Below are positions 52,625-61,389 of a stretch of 64,000 nucleotides of DNA, piece by piece. The position numbers and the translations under genes are program-made. How positions within the stretch are numbered: position 1 is the first letter of the stretch; the number at the start of each line of letters is the position of its first letter. The stretch comes from Arthrobacter sp. EpRS71 (GTDB lineage Bacteria; Actinomycetota; Actinomycetes; Actinomycetales; Micrococcaceae), in contig NZ_LNUV01000001.1 of the NCBI RefSeq assembly GCF_001512285.1, positions 230,015 to 294,014 on the forward strand, in the 5' to 3' direction. The notes under the pieces are model-generated. The model ran no database searches. It worked only from the letters and a program-made list of their open reading frames with translations, and was not told the DNA's origin.

Positions 52625-53505
52625 CTACCGGCACGTTTTCGTCAGATGCAAATTCAGTCATCGGAACCGCACTCACGGCGCTCTTCGTACCTGGGGACAG
52701 GCCGGAACGCTTCGCAAAAGCCCTGGTCGCCGGGGCGGACGTCGTCATTCTTGATCTGGAGGATGCCGTCCAGCCTGCGAACAAGGAACAAGCCCGTGAG
52801 CAGGCACTGACGGCGCTCGGTTCGGGCGCGTCCAGCCCCATGCACGCGTTGGTGAGAATCAACCCTCCAGGGAGCCCCTGGTTTGACGCCGATCTCAAAG
52901 CACTTCAAGGACTTGCCCGCGCGCCGGGACACGGCCTTCTGGGTGTCATGATTCCTAAATCGGAAACTGCCGAGCACATCACGGCAATCGTCGACGTCAT
53001 TCCGACCGGCCTACCCATTGTTCCCCTCGTGGAAAGTGCCCTTGGAATCATCAATGCCTTCAACATAGCCACGCTTCCTGGAGTTTCCCGGCTGGCCTTC
53101 GGCGCCGTGGACTACACCCTCGACATTGCAGCCGGGCCCGGGTCGAGAGTTCTTGACTACCCCCGCTCAGTACTTGTCGTCGCTTCCCGGGCAGCCGGCA
53201 TCGCTCCGCCTTTGGACACTCCTTCCACGTCCATCCATGACCTGAACCGTGTAGCCGACGACGCAGGGACTGGGAAGATGCTGGGATTCGGTGGAAAGAT
53301 GTGCATCCACCCCGCGCAACTACCCATCGTCCGATCCGTATACATGCCAACCAAGGAAGAAACGGAATGGGCTAAAACTGTGCTGGCCGGCTCACGAAAC
53401 TCAGGCGCAGCTTCGCTTGGCGGCGAGATGATTGATCTTCCGGTTCTGGAGCGCGCCAAACGCCTTCTGGTGCGCTCAGGATCATCGACAGAACTTATGG
53501 AATAG
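52621..53505 (+). CDS. CitE-like acyl-CoA lyase (citramalyl/malyl-CoA lyase type)
   Basis: A 294-residue HpcH/HpaI-family TIM-barrel lyase: LFVPGDRPERFAKAL, VVILDLEDAVQPANK with the magnesium-binding Glu-Asp, a conserved Arg in LVRINPPGS, MIPKSE and VPLVESALGIINAFNI. The end KMCIHPAQLPIVRSVYMP is typical of CitE and citramalyl-CoA lyases. It should split a 3-hydroxyacyl-CoA by retro-aldol cleavage. ATG overlaps the MaoC stop by four bases, so translation is coupled. Substrate inferred from pairing with a MaoC hydratase. Confidence 0.9.
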   Translation: MTTGTFSSDANSVIGTALTALFVPGDRPERFAKALVAGADVVILDLEDAVQPANKEQAREQALTALGSGASSPMHALVRINPPGSPWFDADLKALQGLARAPGHGLLGVMIPKSETAEHITAIVDVIPTGLPIVPLVESALGIINAFNIATLPGVSRLAFGAVDYTLDIAAGPGSRVLDYPRSVLVVASRAAGIAPPLDTPSTSIHDLNRVADDAGTGKMLGFGGKMCIHPAQLPIVRSVYMPTKEETEWAKTVLAGSRNSGAASLGGEMIDLPVLERAKRLLVRSGSSTELME

Positions 53506-53835
53506 GTTCGCTGCCACGTTGTGCGGGGTCACGGATGACGCGGAAACCACTTCTGTCAGACTAGGTGATGAAGTACTGGGCTATGTGTCGACGAGTACGC
53601 TTGGAAACCATCCTGCGGTCCGGGTCTTTGCAAGGCGTCGGGATAGCCTAAGGTCCCAGTTCCACAGAAGTGCGGGAACCAAGGTCGCCGCGCGGAGCAT
53701 GTGGCAGGAAACTTCCTGAGCTAAGCACCAGCCTGCCATAGCCCGCCTGCCGGCTCCAGGGTACCCCCGGGGTTGCAGCGGGTTGATTCCGCGTGATGAC
53801 GTTCAGCTTCTGAAGTTGCCCGACCCGGAAGTCGC
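53506..53835. other. 330-bp convergent intergenic region
   Basis: Between the CitE-like gene and the LysR gene. I see no convincing gene; an ORF running into it from the CitE region is an out-of-frame shadow. No strong terminator hairpin was found. Confidence 0.5.
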
Positions 53836-54795
53836 TCACATGCCCGACGCGTCCTGGGCAATCAACTGCGGGTGCGTGCTCACTGGGAACAACTGATGGA
53901 GTTGCGAGCAAGCGCGCTGAACCACCGAACGCAACCAGACGTTGGCCGGATCTTCAGTTCGCGATGGGTGCCAGTACAGGGCCTCCACCAGGGACGCTTC
54001 GAGTTCTGCCTCGAACTCCAAGACCTTGATGTTCGCCCCTCGCTGGGCTCTGGCTGCCAGCATCCGCGGTACCAGCGCTACCAAGTCCGTTCCTTCAACC
54101 AAGAGCGGCAGCGAAAGGAAACCTGCCACCACAGCTGCCACACGGCGTCGAACTCCCCGCGACTCGAACAGCTTGTCCGCAGGGGTGCTGATTCCTTCCC
54201 CGAAATAGCCCACCGCATGCGGGACGGTCACCAGGTCTTGCAGGGTAATGCCCGGCAACTGCACAACAGGGTTTGCGGCGTCCATGATGGCCACAAAACT
54301 GTCCCTGAACAGCTGCTTTGTTTCCCCCTCCATCTTGTAGCCGGTAGGTCCAACAAGCAGGTCCAGCTTCGAGTACTCGGCCATGGTGCCGTGAAGCCCG
54401 GTCATCGGGACGATGTCCACGGTGATCTTGGGGGCCTCTTCCCGCAGGATTCCATGCAGTGGACCCACGATGAGAGCCGCCGCATAGTCCGAGGCCGCAA
54501 TCACGAATTCCCGTTCACTTGTGGTGGCGTCGAATCCTGATCGGACCAGGGTGGCCCTCTGGACGTGCACCATGGCCTCGTCCACCAGTGGGACGAGCGA
54601 CTGCGCAAACGGTGTGAGGACGTACGTTCGGCCGTTCCGGACCAAGAGTTCGTCGTCGAAATGCCGCCGCAACCTGGCCAGAGCGGCGCTCGTAGCAGGC
54701 TGGCTTAAACGGAGCCGTTCGGCGGCCTTGGAGACGTTGCGCAGTTCAAGCAGCACCTGAAGTTGGGGCAGCAGATTCAGGTCCAGAGTCTTCAT
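53836..54795 (-). CDS. LysR-family transcriptional regulator
   Basis: A 319-residue LysR regulator: N-terminal HTH (LNLLPQLQVLLELRNVSKAA, ERLRLSQPATSAALARLRRH) and a two-lobe ligand-binding domain from about residue 95. It resembles NodD/NahR-like regulators of aromatic catabolism. It is divergent from the six-gene meta-cleavage operon starting at 54936 and probably activates it in the presence of an aromatic inducer. Start ATG 54795 begins at MKTLDLNLLP, preferred to 54801. Confidence 0.9.
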   Translation of the reverse strand: MKTLDLNLLPQLQVLLELRNVSKAAERLRLSQPATSAALARLRRHFDDELLVRNGRTYVLTPFAQSLVPLVDEAMVHVQRATLVRSGFDATTSEREFVIAASDYAAALIVGPLHGILREEAPKITVDIVPMTGLHGTMAEYSKLDLLVGPTGYKMEGETKQLFRDSFVAIMDAANPVVQLPGITLQDLVTVPHAVGYFGEGISTPADKLFESRGVRRRVAAVVAGFLSLPLLVEGTDLVALVPRMLAARAQRGANIKVLEFEAELEASLVEALYWHPSRTEDPANVWLRSVVQRACSQLHQLFPVSTHPQLIAQDASGM

Positions 54796-54935
54796 GCCCA
54801 CAGCCTACCGGGTATCTGTCCAACAAATACGTCCTATCTAGAATCCTCTCTTCCCCAAATAAGTGACCTGCACCATTGTTGTTACAGGACCTGCAGATAA
54901 CTGTCCGAGCAACCGGCACTTAGAAGGAATTCATC

Positions 54936-55955
54936 GTGGAAACTCCCCTCTCCCATCTTGCCCACCTCGAGATCACCACTCCGGACGTCGAAGCCTCGGC
55001 GAGGTTCTACGAGGAAAAGTTCGGCATGCGCATCATCGACCGCGTGGATGGAAACGTGTACCTGCGCTGCTGGGGCGATTACTACCGCTACAGCCTGGTG
55101 ATTACCGAAGGCCCTGAAGCATCGCTCGGCCGGATGGCGTGGCGTACCAACACCCAGGAAGCCCTCGAAGCTGCAGCTGCCCGGGTAGAAGCAACCGGCG
55201 TGCAGGGCACGTGGACTGCCGGCGGTCACGGTTTCGGCAAAGCCTATGAGTTCACGGGTCCTTATGGACACCACATGCGGCTTTTCTATGACGTGGAGAA
55301 GTTCGTTGCCGAGCCCGGCTTCGAATCCAGCTACCCGGACCGTCCCGAGCGTCGCAGCAGCCACGCCGCCGCGCCGCGCTTCCTGGACCACGTCACGGTC
55401 GCTTCTTCCGACGTCCGGGGATTCGCCAAGTGGTACAACGAGGCCCTGGGCTTCCGCGTCATGGCGTTCGTGGACCTGGACGAAGCCCCCATCACCGTGT
55501 TCTCTGTACTGACCACCAACGAGAAGTCCCACGACCTCGGCGTCGTCTTGGACACCTCCAGCCGGGCCGGCCGCGTCAACCACATCGCTTTCTGGGTGGA
55601 CGCCACCGAGGACCTGCTCCGCACCGCCGACGTCATGATGGAAAACGGCACCCCCATGGAATACGGCCCCTCCATCCACGGCGTGGGCGAACAGAACTTC
55701 CTCTACTTCCGCGACCCGTCCGGGCTGCGCGTGGAACTGAACTCCGGCGGTTACCGCAACTACGTCCCGGACTGGGACGCCAACACCTGGAAGCCGTCCG
55801 AGGGTTCCAACAACTTCTACAAGAACGGCGCCATGCCGCACTCCATGACCGAGTCCTTCCCGCCAGCCGAAGGTTTCACCGCCACCGAGGAAGGTGCTTC
55901 CGCCGAAATGAAGGAAGCCCTCCTGAACCCCTACGCAAAGCAGGGCCGCGGCTAA
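54936..55955 (+). CDS. Type I extradiol dioxygenase (catechol 2,3-dioxygenase family)
   Basis: A 339-residue two-domain vicinal-oxygen-chelate dioxygenase. Iron ligands H152 (FLDHVTV), H216 (VNHIAFW) and E267 (GLRVELNS), together with active-site H199 (KSHD), H248 (PSIHGVG) and Y257, correspond closely to catechol 2,3-dioxygenase. It opens a catecholic ring next to the two hydroxyls. GTG start with a GAAGGAA site. First gene of the operon; its stop overlaps the following FAH gene start by one base. The ring substrate is probably made by the FAD hydroxylase at 57989. Confidence 0.93.
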   Translation: METPLSHLAHLEITTPDVEASARFYEEKFGMRIIDRVDGNVYLRCWGDYYRYSLVITEGPEASLGRMAWRTNTQEALEAAAARVEATGVQGTWTAGGHGFGKAYEFTGPYGHHMRLFYDVEKFVAEPGFESSYPDRPERRSSHAAAPRFLDHVTVASSDVRGFAKWYNEALGFRVMAFVDLDEAPITVFSVLTTNEKSHDLGVVLDTSSRAGRVNHIAFWVDATEDLLRTADVMMENGTPMEYGPSIHGVGEQNFLYFRDPSGLRVELNSGGYRNYVPDWDANTWKPSEGSNNFYKNGAMPHSMTESFPPAEGFTATEEGASAEMKEALLNPYAKQGRG

Positions 55956-56896
55956 TGACGAAGCCAAACTACGCGCTGGTCCGCTTCCAGGAACAGGGCA
56001 CAGACAAGGCACAGACCGGCCTGCTGGTCGGCGACCGTGTGCTGCCCCTGGACAGTGACATCAATTCCCTGATCCAGCACTGGGACACCACCGAGGCCGA
56101 ACTGGACTCACTGGCCGCCTCGGCCGGTGAGGAAACCGGGCTGGCGCTGTCCGGCGTCGAGGTTCTTGCCCCGGTTGAACCGGCGCAGGTCCTGCAGACC
56201 GGCGCCAACTACCGCAAGCACGTCATCGACCTGGCCGTGGCACACCGCGACGCCGGGCAAGACGCAGAGGAAGTACGCGCCAAGACCGCCGCGATGATGG
56301 ATGAGCGGGCAGGCCAGGGAACGCCGTACTTCTTCATAGGGCTCCCGACGGCGATCGCGTCGGCCACCGAGGAGCTCACCCTGCCCTCCTACAGCAAGAG
56401 CCACGACTGGGAGTTGGAGCTCGCAGCTGTCATCGGGAAGGAAGCATTCCGCGTCAGCCCCGAGGAGGCACTGGAATACGTCTTCGGATACACCATGGTC
56501 AACGACATCACCACCCGTGAGTTTGTCTTCCGCAAGGACATGCCGGCCATCGGTTCGGACTGGTACCGGGCCAAGAACGCCCCCGGATTCCTGCCCACCG
56601 GTCCCCTGCTGGTGCCAGCCAAATTCTTCGGAGACCCACAGGATGTCCAAGTCACGCTGAAACTCAACGGCAAGGCCATGCAGGACGAGTCCACGCAGGA
56701 CATGATCTTCGGGGTTGCCAAACTGGTCAGCGAAGCATCCCAGATCATGCCACTGCGTCCCGGAGATCTGGTCCTGACCGGAAGCCCCGCGGGCAACGGC
56801 CAGCACTGGGGACGACTCCTGCAAGACGGCGACGTCATGGAAGGCACCATCACCGGGCTGGGCACACAACTCATCCGCTGCAAGGACGAACAGTGA
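55955..56896 (+). CDS. Fumarylacetoacetate hydrolase-family protein
   Basis: A 313-residue FAH-family enzyme. The divalent-metal Glu cluster is seen in SHDWELELAAVIGKEAFR, with GFLPTGPLLVPA and LRPGDLVLTGSPAGNG at the conserved C-terminal region. Family members hydrolyse C-C bonds of ring-fission products or act as hydratases, decarboxylases or isomerases. The ATG at 55955 overlaps the dioxygenase stop (TAATG), so translation is coupled. Its end overlaps the cyclase-family gene start by four bases (GTGA). One of two FAH proteins in this operon. Confidence 0.9.
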   Translation: MTKPNYALVRFQEQGTDKAQTGLLVGDRVLPLDSDINSLIQHWDTTEAELDSLAASAGEETGLALSGVEVLAPVEPAQVLQTGANYRKHVIDLAVAHRDAGQDAEEVRAKTAAMMDERAGQGTPYFFIGLPTAIASATEELTLPSYSKSHDWELELAAVIGKEAFRVSPEEALEYVFGYTMVNDITTREFVFRKDMPAIGSDWYRAKNAPGFLPTGPLLVPAKFFGDPQDVQVTLKLNGKAMQDESTQDMIFGVAKLVSEASQIMPLRPGDLVLTGSPAGNGQHWGRLLQDGDVMEGTITGLGTQLIRCKDEQ

Positions 56897-57900
56897 CCAC
56901 AGAAGCCTCAAACGCTTCCCTGATCCAGCGTTCGGATCCGCTGGCGAGCATCGCTGCCGCCGCGGATCGGTACAACAACTGGGGTCGCTGGGGCGAAGAC
57001 GACGTCCTCGGGACACTGAACTTCATCGACGCCGCAAAAAGGGTCGAGGCAGCGGCACTGGTCACCACAGGCGAGGCGTTCTCCTTGTCACAGCCCTTCG
57101 ACACCAACGGCCCGCAGAAGGGGTGGCGACGCCGGACCAACCCCGTGCACGCCATGACCGACACCGGGGTGGACGCTGAGCGCGGCAACCAAGGGTTCCC
57201 GCACGGTTTCGGCGGCGCGGACGACGTGATTGCCATGCCGTTGCAGTGCTCCACGCAATGGGACGGACTGGGACACATCTTCGATCGCGGCAAAGCCTGG
57301 AACGGCAGGGCCGCCGGGGATGTAGTGACCTCGGAGGGTGACCTGGTCACAGGGATCGAGACCGCCGCGGCCAAGATCGTGACCCGCGGCGTACTCCTGG
57401 ACGTTGGGCGCGCGCTCGGGCCGGAACTGGGACGGACCGACGGTGAACTGCCTGACGGCTTCGCGATCACCCCGGAACACTTGCAGCGGACCATTGATCG
57501 CCAGGGTGCCAGCTCGGCTGTTCGTCGTGGTGACATTGTGGTGATCCGCACAGGGCAGTATGCCCGGGTCCGCCGCGACGGCTGGGGCGACTACGCCGGT
57601 GGATCCGCTCCGGGGTTGTCCTTCAGCACCGCTGCATGGCTGCACGAGTCGGAGATCGCTGGAATCGCAACTGACACGTGGGGCTTCGAAGTCCGGCCCA
57701 ATGAGTTTGAGGGCGCTTTCCAGCCACTGCACCAGATTGCCATCCCCAACCTCGGGTTGTTTCTGGGAGAAATGTGGGACCCGGACGCCTTGGCCCTGGC
57801 GTGCGCTGAAGATGGCAGGTATGACTTCATGCTGACCGCAGCGCCACTTCCCATCACCGGGGCCGTCGGTTCGCCGGTCAATCCCATCGCCGTCCGGTAG
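56893..57900 (+). CDS. Cyclase-family (kynurenine formamidase-like) metal hydrolase
   Basis: A 335-residue member of the putative cyclase/kynurenine formamidase superfamily. The usual HxGTHxDxPxH metal motif is represented by QCSTQWDGLGHIFDRG, the variant found in the long actinobacterial and proteobacterial branch. C-terminal IPNLGLFLGEMWDPDALA is conserved. Such enzymes hydrolyse amides, lactones or ring-fission products. GTG start overlapping the FAH stop by four bases. In a meta-cleavage operon lacking a canonical alpha/beta hydrolase, it may open a lactone or remove a side chain. Confidence 0.82.
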   Translation: MTTEASNASLIQRSDPLASIAAAADRYNNWGRWGEDDVLGTLNFIDAAKRVEAAALVTTGEAFSLSQPFDTNGPQKGWRRRTNPVHAMTDTGVDAERGNQGFPHGFGGADDVIAMPLQCSTQWDGLGHIFDRGKAWNGRAAGDVVTSEGDLVTGIETAAAKIVTRGVLLDVGRALGPELGRTDGELPDGFAITPEHLQRTIDRQGASSAVRRGDIVVIRTGQYARVRRDGWGDYAGGSAPGLSFSTAAWLHESEIAGIATDTWGFEVRPNEFEGAFQPLHQIAIPNLGLFLGEMWDPDALALACAEDGRYDFMLTAAPLPITGAVGSPVNPIAVR

Positions 57901-57988
57901 CCGGCCAGTCCCAGGGTTTGGGCCAACGAAGGCCCAACCCGGGACAACAGCACCATTGGCAGTAGCCGTCACACAAAGGAGTCTTCAG

Positions 57989-59113
57989 ATGGCAGCAGTA
58001 CAGAAGGTCGGAATTGTCGGAGCGGGGGCGGCGGGACTCGCCGCAGCCATTCTCCTTGCCGATGCGGGCATCGAGGTTGAGATTCTGGAGAAGGCCACCG
58101 AGCCGCAGACCCTTGGCTCCGGTATCACCCTCCAAGGCAACGCCCTGCGCATCTTGCGAGAACTCGGCGTCTGGGAAGAAGTTGAGGCCAGAGGGTACGG
58201 GTTCAGCACCCTCGGCCTGCGGGCACCCGACCCCGCCAGCACCGTGATCACCATGTTGGAAGACATCCGGACCGGTGGCGACGACCTCCCGGCCACCCTG
58301 GGAATGTATCGCCCGGACCTGACTGCCATCCTCCGCGAACGCGCCGGGCAGGCGGGCGCCCGGATCAGCTACGGCAAGGAGGTCACCGACATTAACGACG
58401 ACGGCGGCGGCGTCACCGTCAGCACTGCCGACGGTGCCACTACGCGCTACGACCTTCTGATCGGGGCGGACGGGCTTCATTCGGCCGTCCGCAAGGCGAT
58501 CGGCATCGACGTCGAGCCCAAGCCCACCGGCATGGGCATCTGGCGGGCCTTCGTGGACCGGCCGGAGGATGTTGTCCGGACCGACCTGACGTATGGCGGC
58601 CACTGCTTCATTGCCGGCTACTGCCCCACCGGCCCGGACACCATCTACGCCTACCTCGTGGAGAAGGCCCAGGAACGCAACCACGACGACGGGCCCCGCG
58701 TCATGGCAGAACTGGCTGCAGCCTATGGCGGCCCCTGGAACGAGATCCGCGCCAGCTTGGACCACGGTGCGCGCATCAACTACACGTGGTTTACCTCGCA
58801 TCTGGTGAACGGTCCCTGGGACCGCGGCCGCACCGTCATCATCGGCGACGCCGCCCACAGCTGCCCGCCGACTGTGGCCCAGGGTGCCGCCATGGCGCTG
58901 GAAGACGCCGCCGTGCTCGCAGAACTCCTCATCTCTGCCGACCATCTCACCGAGACTCTGTGGAAGAAGTTCACAGACCGCCGACTCGACAGGGCGACCG
59001 CAGTGGTTGAAGCATCCGTCCAGTTGGGCCAGTGGATGCTCGACGGCGTCCGCGATGCCAACGTGCCCGGCCTCATGAACTCGCTCTCCACCATGCTGAA
59101 GGAACCCGCATGA
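57989..59113 (+). CDS. FAD-dependent aromatic hydroxylase (salicylate/3-hydroxybenzoate hydroxylase type)
   Basis: A 374-residue class A flavoprotein monooxygenase. The dinucleotide fold GAGAAGLAAAILLADAGIEV, the DG motif LIGADGLHSAVRKAIG and the GD motif IIGDAAHSCPPTVAQGAAMA are complete. It probably hydroxylates an aromatic acid or phenol, making the catecholic substrate of the extradiol dioxygenase. An AAAGGA site at 57975-57980 precedes ATG 57989, preferred to the earlier open frame at 57956. Its stop overlaps the following amidohydrolase start by four bases. Confidence 0.92.
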   Translation: MAAVQKVGIVGAGAAGLAAAILLADAGIEVEILEKATEPQTLGSGITLQGNALRILRELGVWEEVEARGYGFSTLGLRAPDPASTVITMLEDIRTGGDDLPATLGMYRPDLTAILRERAGQAGARISYGKEVTDINDDGGGVTVSTADGATTRYDLLIGADGLHSAVRKAIGIDVEPKPTGMGIWRAFVDRPEDVVRTDLTYGGHCFIAGYCPTGPDTIYAYLVEKAQERNHDDGPRVMAELAAAYGGPWNEIRASLDHGARINYTWFTSHLVNGPWDRGRTVIIGDAAHSCPPTVAQGAAMALEDAAVLAELLISADHLTETLWKKFTDRRLDRATAVVEASVQLGQWMLDGVRDANVPGLMNSLSTMLKEPA

Positions 59114-60195
59114 ACCCCTCCGCTCCAAGCCAGCACCCCACCGTAGATGTCCACGCCCATGTCCTCATTCCGGCCCTGCAGCAGGCCGTAGCAGAGAATG
59201 ATCCGGAAGGATTCGCGGCCCTGCAGGCTCTGGAAGTCCTGCGCAATGGCCCCGAATCCATGGCCAATTCCGGCCTCATGATCAAGGAGCGCTGGCCACA
59301 GCTGACAGACCTGAACCGCCGTCTGGCGGACATGGATTCACAAGGTGTGGATGTACAACTTGTCTCACCTTCGCCGTCCCACTTCTACTACTTCGCCGCC
59401 GAGGAGCTTTCCCTGACACTGGCCCGGCAGGCTAACGAGGCTGTCCGGGATTACGTCAGCAACGCGCCCGAACGGCTCAACGGGCTCGGGCTGGCGCCCT
59501 TGCAGCATCCGCATCTCATGGTCGAGGCACTGGATCATGCCGTGGTGGAATGCGGCTTGCTCGGCGTGGAAATCGGTTCTTTCGCAGGGACACCCGGCGA
59601 CCTGGAGCGAACCACGGTAGAGCTCTCTGATCCGCGGCTGGAACCGTTCTGGAGCCGGGCCGAGGAACTGGGCGCCATCGTGTTCCTGCACCCCTTCGGC
59701 TGCTCCTTGGACGAACGGCTGGACCGTTTCTACTTGGCCAACACCGTCTCACAGCCCGCCGAAAACGCGGTCGCCCTGTCCCATCTCATCTTCAGCGGCG
59801 TGCTGGACCGGCACCCGGACCTCAAGATTCTCGCGGCCCACGGCGGCGGCTACCTGCCAACCACCATCGGACGATCCGACCACGCCTGGAAAGTGCGCCC
59901 CGAGGCGCAAAGGTGCGCCGAACCGCCGTCGTCATATCTGAAGAAGATCTTCTTCGACTCCCTGGTTCATAACCCCCGTGAGCTGCGTTCGCTCGTTGAG
60001 GCATCGGGTCCCGGACAGGTGCTGCTCGGTTCGGACTACCCCTTCGATATGGGATCAGAGAGGCCTGTTGACGACGTGCACGCCGCCGGGCTTCCCGCGG
60101 CCGATGCCGCCGCAATTCTCGCCGGCAATGCTTCTCGGTTGGGCATCACCGCCGCGGCAACGCTGAGCACCCGCGCTAAGGCCCAAGGAGCCTGA
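59110..60195 (+). CDS. Amidohydrolase-family decarboxylase (ACMSD-type)
   Basis: A 361-residue TIM-barrel amidohydrolase of the ACMSD family. Metal ligands are HxH at residues 15 and 17 (VDVHAHVLI), the His of ILAAHGGGYLP and the Asp of LLGSDYPFDMG. Relatives decarboxylate 2-amino-3-carboxymuconate semialdehyde, gamma-resorcylate or 5-carboxy-2-hydroxymuconate semialdehyde. Here it could remove a carboxyl group from the ring or the ring-fission product. ATG overlaps the hydroxylase stop by four bases. The next gene follows after 1 bp. Confidence 0.88.
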   Translation: MNPSAPSQHPTVDVHAHVLIPALQQAVAENDPEGFAALQALEVLRNGPESMANSGLMIKERWPQLTDLNRRLADMDSQGVDVQLVSPSPSHFYYFAAEELSLTLARQANEAVRDYVSNAPERLNGLGLAPLQHPHLMVEALDHAVVECGLLGVEIGSFAGTPGDLERTTVELSDPRLEPFWSRAEELGAIVFLHPFGCSLDERLDRFYLANTVSQPAENAVALSHLIFSGVLDRHPDLKILAAHGGGYLPTTIGRSDHAWKVRPEAQRCAEPPSSYLKKIFFDSLVHNPRELRSLVEASGPGQVLLGSDYPFDMGSERPVDDVHAAGLPAADAAAILAGNASRLGITAAATLSTRAKAQGA

Positions 60196-60196
60196 C

Positions 60197-61201
60197 ATGG
60201 TGAAGATTGCCCGCTGGAATCACGACGGCGGAACCCGGGAAGGGTTCGTCGACGACGGCAACTGCTTCGCGTTGCCCGCCGGATGCACAGTCAGCACTCT
60301 TCTAGCCGCAGGGCTGGAGGAGACCCTGGCCATCGCCGCGGAGACTCTCCGCAGCGTCCGCCCGGTATCCCTGCAAGACGTGCAGTTGCTGGCGCCGCTG
60401 GCACCTTCAACCATCCGGGACTTCGTCGCCTTTGAGGAACACGTTGAAGGTGTCCGCAAAAGCATCGACGGCGTCGCCGGCGTGGTGGCTGAATGGTACG
60501 AAGCACCCACGTTCTACTTCACGAATCCCCATACGGTGACCGGCACCGGCGAGGTGATAGGCATCCCCGCAGGCTGCGATGACCTGGACTTCGAAACCGA
60601 AGTAGCTGCCGTCGTCGGCCATGTCCCGGGCAGCGACGGCAGGAACCTGACGGCGGCCGAGGCGCACCGCCACATCTTCGGCTACACCATCCTCAACGAC
60701 TGGTCGGCACGCGACCTGCAGCGCCGCGAAATGAAAGTCAGCCTCGGTCCTTGCAAGGGCAAGGACTTCGCCAACACCCTGGGTCCTTGGATCGTCACCG
60801 CAGACGAGTTTGAGCATCTTCACGACCGCGAAGGCTTCTTGCCCATCTCCATGGCCGTGGAAGTCAACGGCGAGCCGATCGGCCAGGACCTGCTCTCCAA
60901 CATGGGCTGGCCGTTCGCCGAACTCGTCGCCTACGCATCCCAGGACTCCGTGGTGCGGCCCGGCGACGTCCTCGGATCCGGAACATGCGGCAGCGGCTGC
61001 CTCGCCGAGCTCTGGGGAAGGAACGGTTCCAAGACTCCCCCGCCGCTAAAGACGGGCGACATTGTGCGGATGACCGTGGAGGGAATCGGAACGATTGAGA
61101 ACACGGTAGGCGAACGCCGCGAAGCCGTGACGCGGGTGGCTGCACGGAACCGGCCACGGAACAGGTCTGTCTTTGAAGGCGAATCCGCTATGTCTGCGTA
61201 G
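60197..61201 (+). CDS. Fumarylacetoacetate hydrolase-family protein
   Basis: A 334-residue second FAH-family enzyme. It carries the acidic metal cluster DDLDFETEVAAVVG, ILNDWSARDLQRREM and FANTLGPWIVTADEF, then SMAVEVNGEPIGQDLLSNM; the conserved C-terminal GSGTCGSGCLAELWGR resembles fumarylacetoacetase proper more than the first FAH gene. It therefore may cleave the C-C bond of a fumarylpyruvate- or acylpyruvate-like intermediate. It is the last gene of the six-gene operon, 1 bp after the ACMSD-type gene, followed by a terminator hairpin. Confidence 0.88.
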   Translation: MVKIARWNHDGGTREGFVDDGNCFALPAGCTVSTLLAAGLEETLAIAAETLRSVRPVSLQDVQLLAPLAPSTIRDFVAFEEHVEGVRKSIDGVAGVVAEWYEAPTFYFTNPHTVTGTGEVIGIPAGCDDLDFETEVAAVVGHVPGSDGRNLTAAEAHRHIFGYTILNDWSARDLQRREMKVSLGPCKGKDFANTLGPWIVTADEFEHLHDREGFLPISMAVEVNGEPIGQDLLSNMGWPFAELVAYASQDSVVRPGDVLGSGTCGSGCLAELWGRNGSKTPPPLKTGDIVRMTVEGIGTIENTVGERREAVTRVAARNRPRNRSVFEGESAMSA

Positions 61202-61213
61202 GTGAAGGTGGGA

Positions 61214-61237
61214 CCAGCGCGGGAATCACCGCGCTGG
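61214..61237 (+). terminator. Terminator hairpin after the aromatic operon
   Basis: A perfect 9-bp stem CCAGCGCGG / CCGCGCTGG with a 6-base loop, 13 bp after the stop of the last FAH gene. No U-tract. Confidence 0.65.
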
Positions 61238-61340
61238 AGTACTCAGTTAACTCTTGAGGATTGCGGTCAGGAGTTAGATATCAGGTGCTATAAAATCTTG
61301 GCGCCCACCGAGTGAAGGCACGGCGACCACCACAAATTCG

Positions 61341-61381
61341 GCAGCCGCGTTGACGTGGGGTTTTGCGATCAACGCGGCTGC
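61341..61381 (-). terminator. Terminator hairpin after the alpha/beta hydrolase gene
   Basis: A perfect 13-bp stem GCAGCCGCGTTGA / TCAACGCGGCTGC with a 15-base loop, 9 bp beyond the hydrolase stop at 61390 on the minus strand. Confidence 0.7.
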
Positions 61382-61389
61382 CAGTGCTA

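Noticed and set aside
55430-55954. The open frame upstream of the FAH gene start
   Set aside because: It runs in another frame through the dioxygenase gene and is Arg/Pro/His-rich; the overlap TAATG at 55953-55957 gives a natural start at 55955.
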